Part shown: piece by piece, positions 18,511 through 28,059 of the stretch
Position numbering within the stretch: the stretch's first letter is position 1
Layout of the letters: every line of letters begins with the position of its first letter
Assembly (NCBI GenBank): GCA_002746885.1
Contig: PDRS01000006.1
Span: 124,001-188,000 of the forward strand
From: Candidatus Saccharimonadota bacterium
Lineage (GTDB): Bacteria; Patescibacteriota; Saccharimonadia; Saccharimonadales; UBA4665
Reading direction: 5' to 3'
DNA length: 64,000 nt
Translations under genes and position numbers: made by a program
The notes under the pieces: model-generated
The model's database searches: none
Seen by the model: only the letters and a program-made list of their open reading frames with translations
What the model was told of the DNA's origin: nothing

Positions 18511-18981
18511 TCATGTGTTGGCTTTTTGAAATATATCGTTTGCCTGCTCGGCGCCCAGCTGTTCTACGAGCTCGTCGTATGAAAACCATGTTCCTGCCTT
18601 CTCCGAAACACGGCGATTATCGTCTTCGGCGGTTATGTTTCCGCGCGCAATTGCAGTAATTGTCCTTTTCGCCTGCCATTCCGAATCGCTGATGAAACTA
18701 TAGTCCAAGGCCACCCCTTCTTCCCTTACGTAATACTTTGTTGTAGAAAACCCACGCGCATATAGCTCCCTCAAAATCGCATCCGATAGCTTTGCTACGT
18801 TATCGGCTTGCAACCTCACAAAATCATAGTAAAACTCAGACGGATTATAATGGCGTCCACGAATCAACACACAGCCTTCTTCTTCGCTGACTGTTCGCTC
18901 CATCATGTATACACGACCGTCGTCTGTCATCGGAATGACGACGCAATCAATCAACGCCCTGAATTCTTTGAATTTACTCAT
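18511..18981 (-). CDS. Protein of unknown function
   Basis: 156 residues, no membrane segment. The N-terminal DCVVIPMTDDGRVYMMERT looks like the opening beta strands of a NUDIX fold, but no NUDIX box (GX5EX7REUXEEXGU) follows, so that link is weak. A Shine-Dalgarno GGAG lies 9 nt before the ATG, inside a short upstream frame. It is the first gene of the 4.7 kb insertion next to the lepA C-terminal half. Confidence 0.55.
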   Translation of the reverse strand: MSKFKEFRALIDCVVIPMTDDGRVYMMERTVSEEEGCVLIRGRHYNPSEFYYDFVRLQADNVAKLSDAILRELYARGFSTTKYYVREEGVALDYSFISDSEWQAKRTITAIARGNITAEDDNRRVSEKAGTWFSYDELVEQLGAEQANDIFQKANT

Positions 18982-19003
18982 ATTTCAACTCCGCACTGAC
19001 CAT
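18974..19003 (-). CDS. Leaderless 9-codon leader peptide
   Basis: ATG at 19001-19003 lies 6 nt after a -10 TATACT (19010-19015). The frame codes for MVSAELKYE and stops 8 nt inside the gene at 18511-18981. The arrangement suggests the ribosome loads on the 5' end, translates the peptide, and passes to the main start. Confidence 0.4.
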   Translation of the reverse strand: MVSAELKYE

Positions 19004-19148
19004 AACCATAGTATATACCACGCACCAGCGCAGCTACATCAGTCTGCTCACTACGATCGGCTTCCGGTCAAAGTTTATTCTATTTATGGTGACGCGTTTA
19101 ATGGCGCCGCTTATCCGCCGTGGGCTTGATCGGCGCGGCTTATATTTG

Positions 19149-19182
19149 GAACTCCGATTTAAATCGGATTTAAACGGAGTTC
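19149..19182. repeat. Inverted repeat, hairpin-forming
   Basis: Arms GAACTCCG(A)TTTAAA and TTTAAACGGAGTTC around the loop TCGGA. It lies in the 400-nt gap between 18981 and 19401, which otherwise holds only the leader peptide and the XRE promoter. It may be a bidirectional terminator or a trace of the insertion event. Confidence 0.6.
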
Positions 19183-19345
19183 GTAATGCAAAATACGGTA
19201 ATCGTTTTCGCGTCTTACAAGAGACCCCTCAAACCACACTATTGGCGACCATCCGGTAAACTGGCGCAAATGTTTGCAGTCGTCACGCCAGTGAAAGATA
19301 TCCTCAGCATCGATAAGCAATCTTTAGCTTCCTTTTTGCAAAAAA

Positions 19346-19366
19346 TATATTGCATAATGCAATATA
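19346..19366 (+). promoter_or_regulatory. Palindromic operator of the XRE regulator
   Basis: A perfect 10+1+10 palindrome, half-site TATATTGCAT. It covers the -35 TTGCAT (19350-19355) of a promoter whose -10 is TATGCT (19373-19378), spacing 17. A dimeric XRE repressor binding here would block its own gene. Confidence 0.75.
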
Positions 19367-19400
19367 CTATGCTATGCTCCTTTGTAGAAAGGAGCGTTCC

Positions 19401-19604
19401 GTGAAAAATATCAAACTAAAAATGGCTCGCGTCGAAAAAGATATGACGCAACAAGATTTGGCCGACCAAGTCGGCGTCACGCGACAGACGATAGGCCTGA
19501 TCGAGACTGGAGGCTACAACCCTTCGCTCAATTTGTGCATATCGTTATGCCGCGCCTTAGGAAAAACATTAGACGAAATTTTTTGGGGAGGTTCAAAATC
19601 ATGA
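19401..19604 (+). CDS. XRE-family transcriptional regulator
   Basis: 67 residues, almost only a Cro/C1-type helix-turn-helix (MTQQDLADQVGVTRQTIGLI). The GTG start at 19401 follows AAAGGAG at 7 nt. It overlaps the membrane-protein gene by ATGA. Small XRE proteins next to a membrane protein are common and often autoregulated, fitting the palindrome just upstream. Confidence 0.88.
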   Translation: MKNIKLKMARVEKDMTQQDLADQVGVTRQTIGLIETGGYNPSLNLCISLCRALGKTLDEIFWGGSKS

Positions 19605-20053
19605 AAACTAAAGTCAAAGACGAACGAATAGAAACAGCAAAACTAAGTGTCTACAAGGAAGCGACCTACGTGTTGCTGGCGGTTGTGGCGGTGTCGCTGT
19701 TTGAAAAGGCTATCGTATTCCACCAAGGAGCCGACAGTTACATTAGGGAGCTTGTCTTTTTGGCGGCAATTGTTTTGTATATCTTCATCAGAAACCTGTG
19801 GCTCGGCAATCTCGTCGGCATAGCAGAAACTGTCAACAAAAAAGTTGTGGCGCTGTCGACTGCAATCACTAGCGTAGCTGGCACATTACTGTTTGCGATC
19901 AATCACTACGCGACATACACCGAAAAATATACGGGCTTGTCCGATGGCTTCTTTTGGGGCACTGTCATGGTAGTGTTCGTGCAGATGCTCGTAGTATTTG
20001 GGGTCGGCTTTTATCTGATAGGCCGGCAGGAAGCCAAGAAAAGTAACGGATAA
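19601..20053 (+). CDS. Four-helix membrane protein paired with the XRE regulator
   Basis: 150 residues, beginning MKTKVKDERIE, with four hydrophobic segments. The start at 19601 overlaps the XRE stop and follows a good site (GGGGAGG). It resembles DUF6773-like proteins found beside XRE regulators in Gram-positive bacteria; this assignment is from memory and uncertain. Function unknown. Confidence 0.7.
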   Translation: MKTKVKDERIETAKLSVYKEATYVLLAVVAVSLFEKAIVFHQGADSYIRELVFLAAIVLYIFIRNLWLGNLVGIAETVNKKVVALSTAITSVAGTLLFAINHYATYTEKYTGLSDGFFWGTVMVVFVQMLVVFGVGFYLIGRQEAKKSNG

Positions 20054-20060
20054 TTACGTC

Positions 20061-20480
20061 ATGCAAAGACGAATCACTATCCGAGGAATCATCGAAAAAG
20101 ACGGCCAGCTGTTTTGTGTACGCCAAAAACACCAGGACGGCTCGGTCAACCGTTTCTGGTGTACGCCTGGCGGCGGTATGGATCCTGGAGAATCAGTCAC
20201 GGACTGCTTGAAGCGAGAGCTTGTTGAGGAATTAGGTGTAGAGCCGCAAATCGGCGAGCTGCTCGCCGTCCAGCAATATATTGATGAGCAATACGAGTTT
20301 TTGGAACTGTTTTTCCGAGTCACCAATCCGCAAGACTACGAAAATATCGACCTCGACTCAACCTCGCACGGCCAAGCAGAAGTTGTCGAGTATGGCTTCG
20401 TCGACCTAAAAACCGCCGACATCATGCCGATTTTTCTGAAAGATTACCCGGATATAAGCATGATTAACGATTATTTGTAG
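20061..20480 (+). CDS. NUDIX hydrolase
   Basis: 139 residues with an intact NUDIX box: GGMDPGESVTDCLKRELVEELGV, read in two parts as GGMDPGE and RELVEELG. It should cleave a nucleoside diphosphate linked to another group; the substrate is unknown. It follows the membrane-protein gene by 7 nt in the XRE operon and is convergent with the broken NUDIX gene. Confidence 0.88.
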   Translation: MQRRITIRGIIEKDGQLFCVRQKHQDGSVNRFWCTPGGGMDPGESVTDCLKRELVEELGVEPQIGELLAVQQYIDEQYEFLELFFRVTNPQDYENIDLDSTSHGQAEVVEYGFVDLKTADIMPIFLKDYPDISMINDYL

Positions 20481-20495
20481 AGCTAACTGGGTTAT

Positions 20496-21031
20496 TTAGT
20501 TCATAGCGTCCGCCGCGACTCGGTGGATGACTGAATACATTTGGCCATAATCGTACCAGCTGAATCTACCCTCTTCGACACTGTCGTGCCACAAGTCGGC
20601 TGGCAGCTGCTCAAACCTATCGGCAAGTTCATACATTTCAACTTTTGACAGTGCAGCGATTTGCTCAACATCATCGCCCGGCCTGTACGGTTTGTTGGCG
20701 ACATCAACGCTAAATAGGTACGTCTGGTTATCGAACTCTCTACCTGCAGTATCGACGGCGTGAGTATCGAACCGAGTGATCAGCTCTAAGTCGTCGGGCG
20801 ACACTTTGACGCCCAATTCTTCTTCTAGCTCGCGAACTGCCGCAACTTCGACGTCTTCGCCATCATCGACACCGCCACCCAAAAGACGAGTTATACCCTC
20901 GGGGAAAAAGTACGGTTTAGTACCGACTAGAACTTTTCATCAGCATCTTTAGCGGCGATCAGAACACATCGGTCGCGGCGCAGATTGTAAAACGCTTGCT
21001 CTACGTTGATGTTGATTTTAGTTACTTGCAT
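20496..21031 (-). pseudogene. Frameshifted NUDIX hydrolase
   Basis: Two frames together give one NUDIX protein of about 178 residues. The first (20927-21031) starts MQVTKININVEQAFYN and ends ADEKF at a TAG. A -1 shift at the A4 run (20930-20936) continues as KVLVGTKPYFFPEG and reaches a full NUDIX box (GGGVDDGE, RELEEELG). The 3' part alone would need a TTG start directly at the box. The true ATG at 21031 overlaps the end of the AlkD-like gene. It is a mutation, a sequencing error at the A run, or a slippage site. Confidence 0.7.
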
Positions 21032-21773
21032 GCAGGCCTTTCTTATTTTTTGGCAAGCTATCGCGCGCGGTTCTGATAGCCGTCTTTTGCTGGCTACTCA
21101 GCCGAGAAGATTCGAGCATTTTTTGGTAGGCTTTGCGTCGAGTCCAAGGGTCAATTTCTGGCCGCTCCAATTCGGTCATCGTAAGCTCATAATAGTCGAT
21201 AGCGGCAGTCGCGTACAGCCAGGCGCAGGCCATTTTGACATAGTAGGCATCGTTTTTTAGCTGGCGCAGGTGCCGAAAGACCTTATCTATATGCGTGTCA
21301 TCTAGAAAATTCGACATCATAGCAATCACGCCGTAGCGCGCCACAAATTCTCGGTCGTCCTGTATCGACTCAACGGCAAACTGCCAGTACTCCGCCGTGG
21401 CAAAACGAGCTTTTTTCTCGGCAAAAATGTCGATTTCGGCCCACGAATCGGCTTTGGCGAGGTATTGTTTGGCCAGCTCGATGCGCTCCTCGTTTGAGAG
21501 CTTGACGGCATTTAGAACCAGCCCAGCTAGCATGGCTTCGTCAAAAACCCGCCAGTCGACTTCGCCCAAAAAGCGCTTGAAATCGTCAGCACCAGCCATG
21601 GTTTTGGCCAGCTGCCGTGCCAGCCGGCGCAGGTCCGGCACCCGCACGCCGATAACCTCTTTGCCGGTGTTGACTATCCTTTTGTTGAACGCAGCGTATT
21701 CTTCATTACCGCGCGCCAGATCGTGCAGACGACTACGCCAATTAGTATTCTTGAGTTTTTTATTGTTCAACAT
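21018..21773 (-). CDS. AlkD-like DNA alkylation repair protein
   Basis: 251 residues, all helical HEAT-like repeats typical of the AlkD family. GVRVPDLRRLARQLAK matches the conserved N-terminal repeat, and VFDEAMLAGLVL and DSWAEIDIFAEKKA match later ones. AlkD is a glycosylase for bulky alkylated bases. It lies in the lepA insertion with NUDIX genes, a nucleotide-cleaning grouping. Ribosome site is weak (AAGG). Confidence 0.85.
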   Translation of the reverse strand: MLNNKKLKNTNWRSRLHDLARGNEEYAAFNKRIVNTGKEVIGVRVPDLRRLARQLAKTMAGADDFKRFLGEVDWRVFDEAMLAGLVLNAVKLSNEERIELAKQYLAKADSWAEIDIFAEKKARFATAEYWQFAVESIQDDREFVARYGVIAMMSNFLDDTHIDKVFRHLRQLKNDAYYVKMACAWLYATAAIDYYELTMTELERPEIDPWTRRKAYQKMLESSRLSSQQKTAIRTARDSLPKNKKGLHASN

Positions 21774-21797
21774 GCAACCCGAGCCTTAAAATAATGT

Positions 21798-22220
21798 CTA
21801 AACTGAATCATAACCTACCTTAGACAGATCACCATTTATAATAATTGGATCAAAACCGTGAATCTCGTCGTACAGTATGCCTTCTGGGATATCATTCCAC
21901 AAATAAATCTTCTTATCTAAGCAAAAGGCGTCATACACCTCCAAAAATGTCGCACCACCAATGTAGTTTGCCTGTCCGTTTTTTTCGAAATTTAAGACCA
22001 ATACCGCGTCAACGCCCTTCGTTACATTCCGGCTGCGCTTGAACATCCTTTTCTTAAAATCCACATGAGCCTCGTGACCTAAACTATGGGCCTCTAGTTC
22101 AGCTTTTGGATTATCGTAACTATTTGGCAAAACTGTCTGGTGACCCAGCGACTCCAATTCAGATTTTACGAGAGGAATCTTGCCGTAAAAAGCTTTTGAA
22201 CAGATGATAAATATTTTCAT
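21798..22220 (-). CDS. Nucleoside 2-deoxyribosyltransferase-like protein
   Basis: 140 residues. The Rossmann-like start MKIFIICSKAFYGKIPLVK, then VLVLNFEKNGQANYIGGATFLEVYDAF, resembles the deoxyribosyltransferase/DUF4406 group, in which the Gly-rich loop and Glu bind a nucleoside or nucleotide. The ATG at 22220 is chosen because GGAGGAG lies 7 nt upstream. Substrate unknown. Confidence 0.65.
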   Translation of the reverse strand: MKIFIICSKAFYGKIPLVKSELESLGHQTVLPNSYDNPKAELEAHSLGHEAHVDFKKRMFKRSRNVTKGVDAVLVLNFEKNGQANYIGGATFLEVYDAFCLDKKIYLWNDIPEGILYDEIHGFDPIIINGDLSKVGYDSV

Positions 22221-22341
22221 TTTTATTCTCCTCCGCAACGTTATTTTATGAATTTCCTATGACCCCAATTAATCAAAGCCTTATCAAGGCATATTTTTCA
22301 GTGTCACGGCGTCAAACCGACAGTCAGGTTAGTCGTAACCA

Positions 22342-23160
22342 TCATCGTTTTACCTTCATCACCGCCACTATACCATCTTTGAGTAGCGAGCGTGTTTCTT
22401 GATCGGTAAGACCGATGACGCTTGGCGAGGTTAGCTCATTGATCACTTCGTCAAAGTCGTGAAACTCAACACGAAAACCAACCTTATCCATAAAATCCCG
22501 CACGTGTTGCCGAGACGAAAAGCGCCAGTTGGCGTTGTTGCGAGCGGTGACGCCGGTCAAATCTTGATTGAAGTTTTTTAGGTTGCTATTTTGGTTATCT
22601 GCGAACGCGCGCGGCGTTACGTCACAGGTAATCCACACACCACCGTGCGTATTCAGAAGCGCATGGATATGCTTCGCTACCGTACGTTTTTCATTAAAAT
22701 CTAGGTAGCGCATGAGCCCCTCGTTGATGACCGCCACGCTGCCTTCCACGAGCCGGCGCTTGCACTTCTCAAACGTACGAGAATCAGTCACACTGCCCGC
22801 GACAAACGCCAATCTCTCGTCCGCCAAGCCAGCGGCTTGCAGGGCTTCTTTTTTGAGCTGTATCATTGCAGCTAAGTCTACTTCGACATAATTGTAGCCC
22901 TGCTTTGTCATATACGTTCCACGCGCGCCGAACCCTGCCGCAAGCTCGACAATCTGCACTACATCCTGTTCGTCCAACAGTTTATCGATAAGCTTATGGC
23001 GAGCTTCGAGCTCTGGAGCCAAACGATCAACGAGCGGAAGGGCTTGGCTGGATTTTTGCGCTACCGCGTAAATCTCCTTCGCATATCGGATATCCGTAAG
23101 CGTTTTTGGGTACGCAGAGGTGTACGCGGTCGGCAATACATCCTGAAAAGAATCCGTCAC
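22342..23160 (-). CDS. SAM-dependent methyltransferase, LCMT-like
   Basis: 272 residues. [18 protein letters not shown] is the SAM-binding loop and [16 protein letters not shown] gives the acidic residue for the ribose, as in the leucine carboxyl methyltransferase group that methylates carboxylates of small molecules or proteins. Its GTG start overlaps the stop of the lepA N-terminal half (GTGA), so the two are coupled. Target unknown. Confidence 0.75.
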   Translation of the reverse strand: MTDSFQDVLPTAYTSAYPKTLTDIRYAKEIYAVAQKSSQALPLVDRLAPELEARHKLIDKLLDEQDVVQIVELAAGFGARGTYMTKQGYNYVEVDLAAMIQLKKEALQAAGLADERLAFVAGSVTDSRTFEKCKRRLVEGSVAVINEGLMRYLDFNEKRTVAKHIHALLNTHGGVWITCDVTPRAFADNQNSNLKNFNQDLTGVTARNNANWRFSSRQHVRDFMDKVGFRVEFHDFDEVINELTSPSVIGLTDQETRSLLKDGIVAVMKVKR

Positions 23161-24221
23161 TTTGCGGCCTTTGTGACATATTGTTTCAGCGTCACGGTGT
23201 CGCCGACTTTGGCTTCGCGGGTGGTTTTGAGGTTGGTGACGATGTAGCCGATTTCGCCAGTTTTTAGAGCTGGGTCGGCGATCATTTTGGGCGAGAGGTG
23301 CCCGACCTCGAGCGCCAGGCCGTTTGCTCCGGTTGCCATCATGTAAATCTGGTCGTTTTTGGCAATCTGCCCATCGACCACGCGGACGTAGAGGATCACG
23401 CCGCGGTAATCGTCGTAGTAACTGTCAAAAATCAAAGCTCTGGTCGGGTCATCAGTCTGTCCGGTCGGCGCTGGCACTCGCTCGACGATAGCGCTCAAGA
23501 CTTGGTCGACATTTTCGCCGGTTTTGGCGCTGATTTTGATAATCTCTTCCTCGCCGCATCCCAGCAGATTCATGACTTCTTTTGAAACCCGTGGCACGTC
23601 GGCGGCCGGCAAATCGACCTTGTTGAGAACTGGGATGATCACCAGATCTTGCTCCATAGCCAGGTACACATTGGCTAGCGTCTGCGCCTGAATCCCCTGG
23701 CTGGCGTCGACCACCAGCACCGCCCCCTCGCAGGCCTGCAGACTGCGCGACACTTCGTAGCTAAAGTCCACGTGGCCGGGCGTATCGATGAGATTTAGGC
23801 TATACGCCAATTCATCGGTGGCTGTAATAGTTGAGCCAACATCTGGACGCTCCCGAGAGTTGAGGGCGCCAGACTCGGGCAGATTCGAGGACTGTCTGAG
23901 CGAAGCGAGTTCCGCAGAATCACCTGAGGATGGCGACCGAAAATCTCGGCGAGCGGAAGCCGTTGGCGAAGCTGTTACAGCCGCCGATTTATGCTCAGAC
24001 GAATTAGCTCGCTTCGCGGTGCGCTCATAACGCATACGAACAGGTGCTAGCTTGATAGTAATCCCCTTTTCCCGCTCCAAGTCCATTTTGTCCAAGACCT
24101 GCGCCTTCATCTCGCGCTTGTCTACCGTCCCAGTCAGTTCCAGCAACCGATCGGCCAACGTGGATTTACCATGATCGATATGCGCAATGATACAGAAATT
24201 TCGTATGCGAGACAGATTCAC
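23157..24221 (-). CDS. lepA: Elongation factor 4, N-terminal half (split LepA) with G-domain insertion
   Basis: 354 residues holding the GTPase domain and domain II of LepA/EF4: AHIDHGKST (P-loop), [25 protein letters not shown] and the domain II strand [12 protein letters not shown], where it stops. Domains III-CTD are encoded separately at 17471-18433. About 67 extra hydrophilic residues (67-133) lie between switch I and the DTPGH motif, encoded at 23823-24023. The start is GTG with AGAGG upstream, and an extended -10 TGTTATAAT lies about 35 nt before it. EF4 acts on stalled ribosomes. Confidence 0.92.
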   Translation of the reverse strand: MNLSRIRNFCIIAHIDHGKSTLADRLLELTGTVDKREMKAQVLDKMDLEREKGITIKLAPVRMRYERTAKRANSSEHKSAAVTASPTASARRDFRSPSSGDSAELASLRQSSNLPESGALNSRERPDVGSTITATDELAYSLNLIDTPGHVDFSYEVSRSLQACEGAVLVVDASQGIQAQTLANVYLAMEQDLVIIPVLNKVDLPAADVPRVSKEVMNLLGCGEEEIIKISAKTGENVDQVLSAIVERVPAPTGQTDDPTRALIFDSYYDDYRGVILYVRVVDGQIAKNDQIYMMATGANGLALEVGHLSPKMIADPALKTGEIGYIVTNLKTTREAKVGDTVTLKQYVTKAAK

Positions 24222-24276
24222 AAAAACCTCTACTACCTAAAGTTTATTCAGCAATTATAACAGAGGTGGGTACGTT

Positions 24277-25878
24277 TTAGTACTCTATCCTCAGCGGTTT
24301 CATGACGATTCGCTTTATAGAAGAGAAAAATTCTCGCGCTTCACTCAAACCAAAGAGGGCAGAAACAGTGAGATGCGTTAAGATTGTTGCGCCGGCAATA
24401 GCGGACAGCTTATACAGCAGCACCGTTCCCTTGTCTGCGGTCATGAGCGGCAAAAATTGCACCGCAATGTATCCCACCAAAAGCGTAAAACCAGTCACTG
24501 AAATTATTTTGAGTATACCGCTGCAAAATTCGGCATCAAACAACTTTCGATCGCGTTTCAACATAATCGCGCCCAGTATAAACACTTCCGTTGCCGCAAC
24601 AATAGACTGCGCGAGCGCCAACCCAACCACGCCGTAGGCGCTCGGCCGCGACAGCGTGTACGCCAGTATGACATTGAGTCCGATTACAAAAACGGAAACA
24701 AGCAGCGGCGTTCGCGTGTCTTTTTGCGCGTAAAACCAGCGCGACACGAGCGCAAATATCGTTCGGAAGAATATTGCCACGCATAACGCACCGAAAATGA
24801 TCGCAATGTCGCGGCTCGATATACGGGAAAAAATGAGGCGCGCCAGGTACCCTCGACCAAAGAAGCCTACGACCACAACTGGTACCGTTATCCATATAAT
24901 CAACCGTAGCGTCCGCAAAAAGTCTTGGCGAAACAGATCTGGCCTGCCCTGACTCAGGCGGCCGCTGAGACGCGGGAAAACGGCCGTCGATATTGCCGTC
25001 CCTATGAGCAATATCGGAGCGGTGTGGAGTACGTACGCAGTGTTGTAGTTGGCGACTGCCGTAGCACCGCCAAGCGCTTGGCTCGAAGCAAGATTTGTTT
25101 CGACAATGTTCTGCACTTGGTCAAGCCCCTGGTCAAGCGATCGAGAGGGAAGGTGCCGCAACATTGCATGAAAGTCATCGGTTCGACGTACGCGCGGTGA
25201 CCAGCGAAAACCGAGACCAGCCACGCCGACTAATATTACTAGAAGCTGCAGGAGCGCTCCAGCGGCAGCACCTATAGCCAAACCTACTATGCCAATGTTG
25301 TCTTTGAAGATATACAAGCTGACGATGATGCTTACGTTGTAAAAAATTGGTGCCGTTGCGTAGAAAAAGAAGCGTCCAAACACCTGCTGGACCGAAGCGA
25401 TAACTCCCGAAATAGTAAACAGCATCGGGTTGAGCGAAAGTATGCGCATCATGGTAGCAACATTGTGCAATTGTTCTGGCGTATACCCATGCGTTAGGCG
25501 GCGAGCCAGCACATCGGCAAAAACAAACATAAACACACCGACAAGCGCCAGGAAAATCCCCAAAAAGTTAAGCAAGCTGGTCGACAGCTCCCACATGCCG
25601 CGGCGATCGCCTTTTGCGAGGCGGTCGTTCAGGTACGGCATGACAGCCACCCCAAGCGCACCAGCCGCTATCACAAAAAAGAAAAAGTCCGGGAGTACAA
25701 ATGCCGCAAAGTATACGCCTGCGTTTTCTGGGTCGCCTACAGGCAAATCGCCAAAGTTGGCATTTACCAGTTTGGTACGGAAAAACCCGAGCAATTGCGA
25801 AATAAGAGCCGCGCCCATGAGCAGCATAGCGGCATTGCCGAAACTAATTCGTTTCCAACGGCGCGTCGGTATTCGCAT
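24277..25878 (-). CDS. murJ: Lipid II flippase MurJ (MviN)
   Basis: 533 residues with 13-14 hydrophobic segments. QLLGFFRTKLVNANFG at the N-terminus, SSQALGGATAVANYNTAYVL and ARWFYAQKDTRTP match the MurJ/MviN family, which moves lipid II across the membrane for peptidoglycan synthesis. A TATACT box lies 10 nt before the ATG. The 170 nt upstream to ftsH show no gene. Confidence 0.92.
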   Translation of the reverse strand: MRIPTRRWKRISFGNAAMLLMGAALISQLLGFFRTKLVNANFGDLPVGDPENAGVYFAAFVLPDFFFFVIAAGALGVAVMPYLNDRLAKGDRRGMWELSTSLLNFLGIFLALVGVFMFVFADVLARRLTHGYTPEQLHNVATMMRILSLNPMLFTISGVIASVQQVFGRFFFYATAPIFYNVSIIVSLYIFKDNIGIVGLAIGAAAGALLQLLVILVGVAGLGFRWSPRVRRTDDFHAMLRHLPSRSLDQGLDQVQNIVETNLASSQALGGATAVANYNTAYVLHTAPILLIGTAISTAVFPRLSGRLSQGRPDLFRQDFLRTLRLIIWITVPVVVVGFFGRGYLARLIFSRISSRDIAIIFGALCVAIFFRTIFALVSRWFYAQKDTRTPLLVSVFVIGLNVILAYTLSRPSAYGVVGLALAQSIVAATEVFILGAIMLKRDRKLFDAEFCSGILKIISVTGFTLLVGYIAVQFLPLMTADKGTVLLYKLSAIAGATILTHLTVSALFGLSEAREFFSSIKRIVMKPLRIEY

Positions 25879-26047
25879 ATCTGCATACAGTATAAACCCC
25901 TTGAATGGCCAAGGCTACTCACACTTTTAAATTGCGCGATTTTCGCCCAGAAAACGACTGAAGCAAAATATGATGATCAAGCAACGCGCGGCGCCATACC
26001 TCGTTTTAGCTGCGGGTTTACGTGGGGTTTTGCTGCGGTTGGTTTGA

Positions 26048-27922
26048 CTAGTACAGCGCAGCGTCTTTAGGAAGACGAGAGCCCTCAAACAGTTTGGCGA
26101 CTTCGTCTGCTTCGACGGTTTCTTTTTCGAGCAGCTTGTCTTTGAGTCGCTTGAGCTGCGTCATGTTGGCCTTTATAACGCTGCGGGCGCGGCGAGCAGC
26201 TTCGGCAATGAGCGCTTCGACTTCGTCGTCGATGATTTTGGCTGTTTCGTCGGAGTATTCGCGCTCATGCATGATGCGCTCCATCATGATTCCTTCGTCA
26301 GACTTGAACACTTGGTCGCGGAGCTTTTTGCCCATGCCTTGCTTGGTGATCATTTCACGAGCGAGTTCGGCCGCTTTCTGCAAATCGTTTCCGGCGCCAG
26401 TGGTTACGCGCTCAGAACCATACACAACCTCTTCGGCAATACGGCCGCCCAGCATACGCGCGAGCACGTCTTTGTACTCTAGTATGCTGTGATAGCTTTT
26501 ATCTTCTGGCGGAATGAACCACGTCACGCCGCCAGTACCGCCGCGCGGAATAATTGTTACCTTGTGTACGACGTCGCTGTCTGGCAGCACATGCCCAACT
26601 ATGGCATGGCCAGCTTCATGGAACGCTGTGAGTTCTTTTTCGTGATCACTCATTACCTTGTTTTTGCGCTCTGGGCCAATGGCCACACGTTCAAAAGCCT
26701 CCGTAACGTCCTCTTGTGTAATTTGACTATGGTTATTGCGAGCGGCGATGATGGCCGCTTCGTTCGCAATATTTGCCAAGTCTGCGCCAGAAGAACCAGC
26801 TGTTTTCGCAGCCAAGGCGTCTAGGTCAACTGTTTTTGCAAGCGGCTTTTCTTTGAAGTGAATTTGCAGCACCGCCAAACGGTCAGGCCTGTCTGGTAGC
26901 GATATGCCGACGCGGCGGTCGAACCGGCCTGGCCGCAGCAGCGCTGGGTCGAGCACATCGGCTCGGTTGGTTGCTGCTAGCACAATAACGTTCTGCCCTT
27001 GCTCAAAGCCATCCATTTCTACCAATATTTGGTTGAGCGTCTGTTCACGTTCGTCGTGACCTCCACCCATACCAGAACCGCGGCGGCGGCCAACGGCATC
27101 TATTTCGTCGACAAATATAATGCAAGGCGCGTTTTTCTTCGCCTTGGCAAAAAGGTCGCGGACGCGGCTAGCGCCAACGCCGACAAACATTTCGACAAAC
27201 TCCGAGCCGCTGATCGAGAAAAACGGTACTCCCGCTTCACCCGCAACCGCTCGAGCAAGCATGGTTTTACCTGTACCAGGAGGCCCCACAAGCAGCACGC
27301 CTTTTGGTATTTTTGCGCCTAGGGCTGCGAATTTCTTTGGGAATTTCAGGAACTCTACAACTTCTTCTAGGTCTTGTTTTGCCTCGTTCTGGCCAGCAAT
27401 GTTTTTGAAAACCACTTTATCTTTTTCGTTGCCATACAGACGCGCCTTACTCTTGCCGAAGCTAAGCGCTTGATTACCCTGCCCCTGCGCACTGCGCATC
27501 ATCCAAATAAGCAACGCTCCTATGAGCAGTACCGGAACTATGGTCGTCAGGCCAAAGCCAATAATATTTGATGTCGCCGAGCTAGATGGCTTCGCGACTA
27601 TCCTGACTTTGTCGCGCTTTATGCCCTCATCGACCGTCGTAGAACCTTCTTCCAAAACCGATTTCAAGGTTGGTTCTTTGTCGCCTTTTTTGGTGATGTG
27701 TAGCTGAGTACCTTGGACCTCGATTTCTTCGTATTTGCCAGCGTTCGCCTCTTGAACGGCCTGCGATACTGGTATTTCTTTCATTTTTGTCGGTTGGTTC
27801 ATTGCCGAAAAAGCTATTAAGGCTATCAGCGCAATAAGCGCGATAAACCCGATATTTTTTCCGTTTCGTTTGCCGGCAGGCCGCTTGCTGCCGCCCTTTT
27901 GCGTGTGTGGTGTATGCTCCAT
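26048..27922 (-). CDS. ftsH: ATP-dependent zinc metalloprotease FtsH
   Basis: About 624 residues from ATG 27922 ([11 protein letters not shown]). Two membrane segments ([15 protein letters not shown] and [17 protein letters not shown]) flank an outer domain. The AAA domain has [20 protein letters not shown] and the arginine-finger LRPGRFDRR. The protease domain has HEAGH with the third zinc ligand later. It degrades membrane and regulatory proteins. In-frame codons further upstream lie before a TATGCT box (9 nt from the ATG), so the later start is preferred. tilS is next upstream, a common pairing. Confidence 0.96.
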   Translation of the reverse strand: MEHTPHTQKGGSKRPAGKRNGKNIGFIALIALIALIAFSAMNQPTKMKEIPVSQAVQEANAGKYEEIEVQGTQLHITKKGDKEPTLKSVLEEGSTTVDEGIKRDKVRIVAKPSSSATSNIIGFGLTTIVPVLLIGALLIWMMRSAQGQGNQALSFGKSKARLYGNEKDKVVFKNIAGQNEAKQDLEEVVEFLKFPKKFAALGAKIPKGVLLVGPPGTGKTMLARAVAGEAGVPFFSISGSEFVEMFVGVGASRVRDLFAKAKKNAPCIIFVDEIDAVGRRRGSGMGGGHDEREQTLNQILVEMDGFEQGQNVIVLAATNRADVLDPALLRPGRFDRRVGISLPDRPDRLAVLQIHFKEKPLAKTVDLDALAAKTAGSSGADLANIANEAAIIAARNNHSQITQEDVTEAFERVAIGPERKNKVMSDHEKELTAFHEAGHAIVGHVLPDSDVVHKVTIIPRGGTGGVTWFIPPEDKSYHSILEYKDVLARMLGGRIAEEVVYGSERVTTGAGNDLQKAAELAREMITKQGMGKKLRDQVFKSDEGIMMERIMHEREYSDETAKIIDDEVEALIAEAARRARSVIKANMTQLKRLKDKLLEKETVEADEVAKLFEGSRLPKDAALY

Positions 27923-28059
27923 ATTCTTAGTAGCATACAACAGATGCAACCAAAATGCGACTTTTCTGTGCGCCGCGGAAGTCATGTGCGCGCTCTGCCT
28001 GTCGACCTGCGTCAGCTCCACCCTCTCGGTTGCTGCTTTGCAGCACAAACGCATCTCCG

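Noticed and set aside
19186..19404. 72-codon plus-strand frame before the XRE gene
   Set aside because: It contains the XRE promoter and operator and has no initiation signal.
17471..24221. Intein or trans-splicing between the lepA halves
   Set aside because: No intein motifs flank the break, and each half has its own promoter and ends cleanly at a domain linker.
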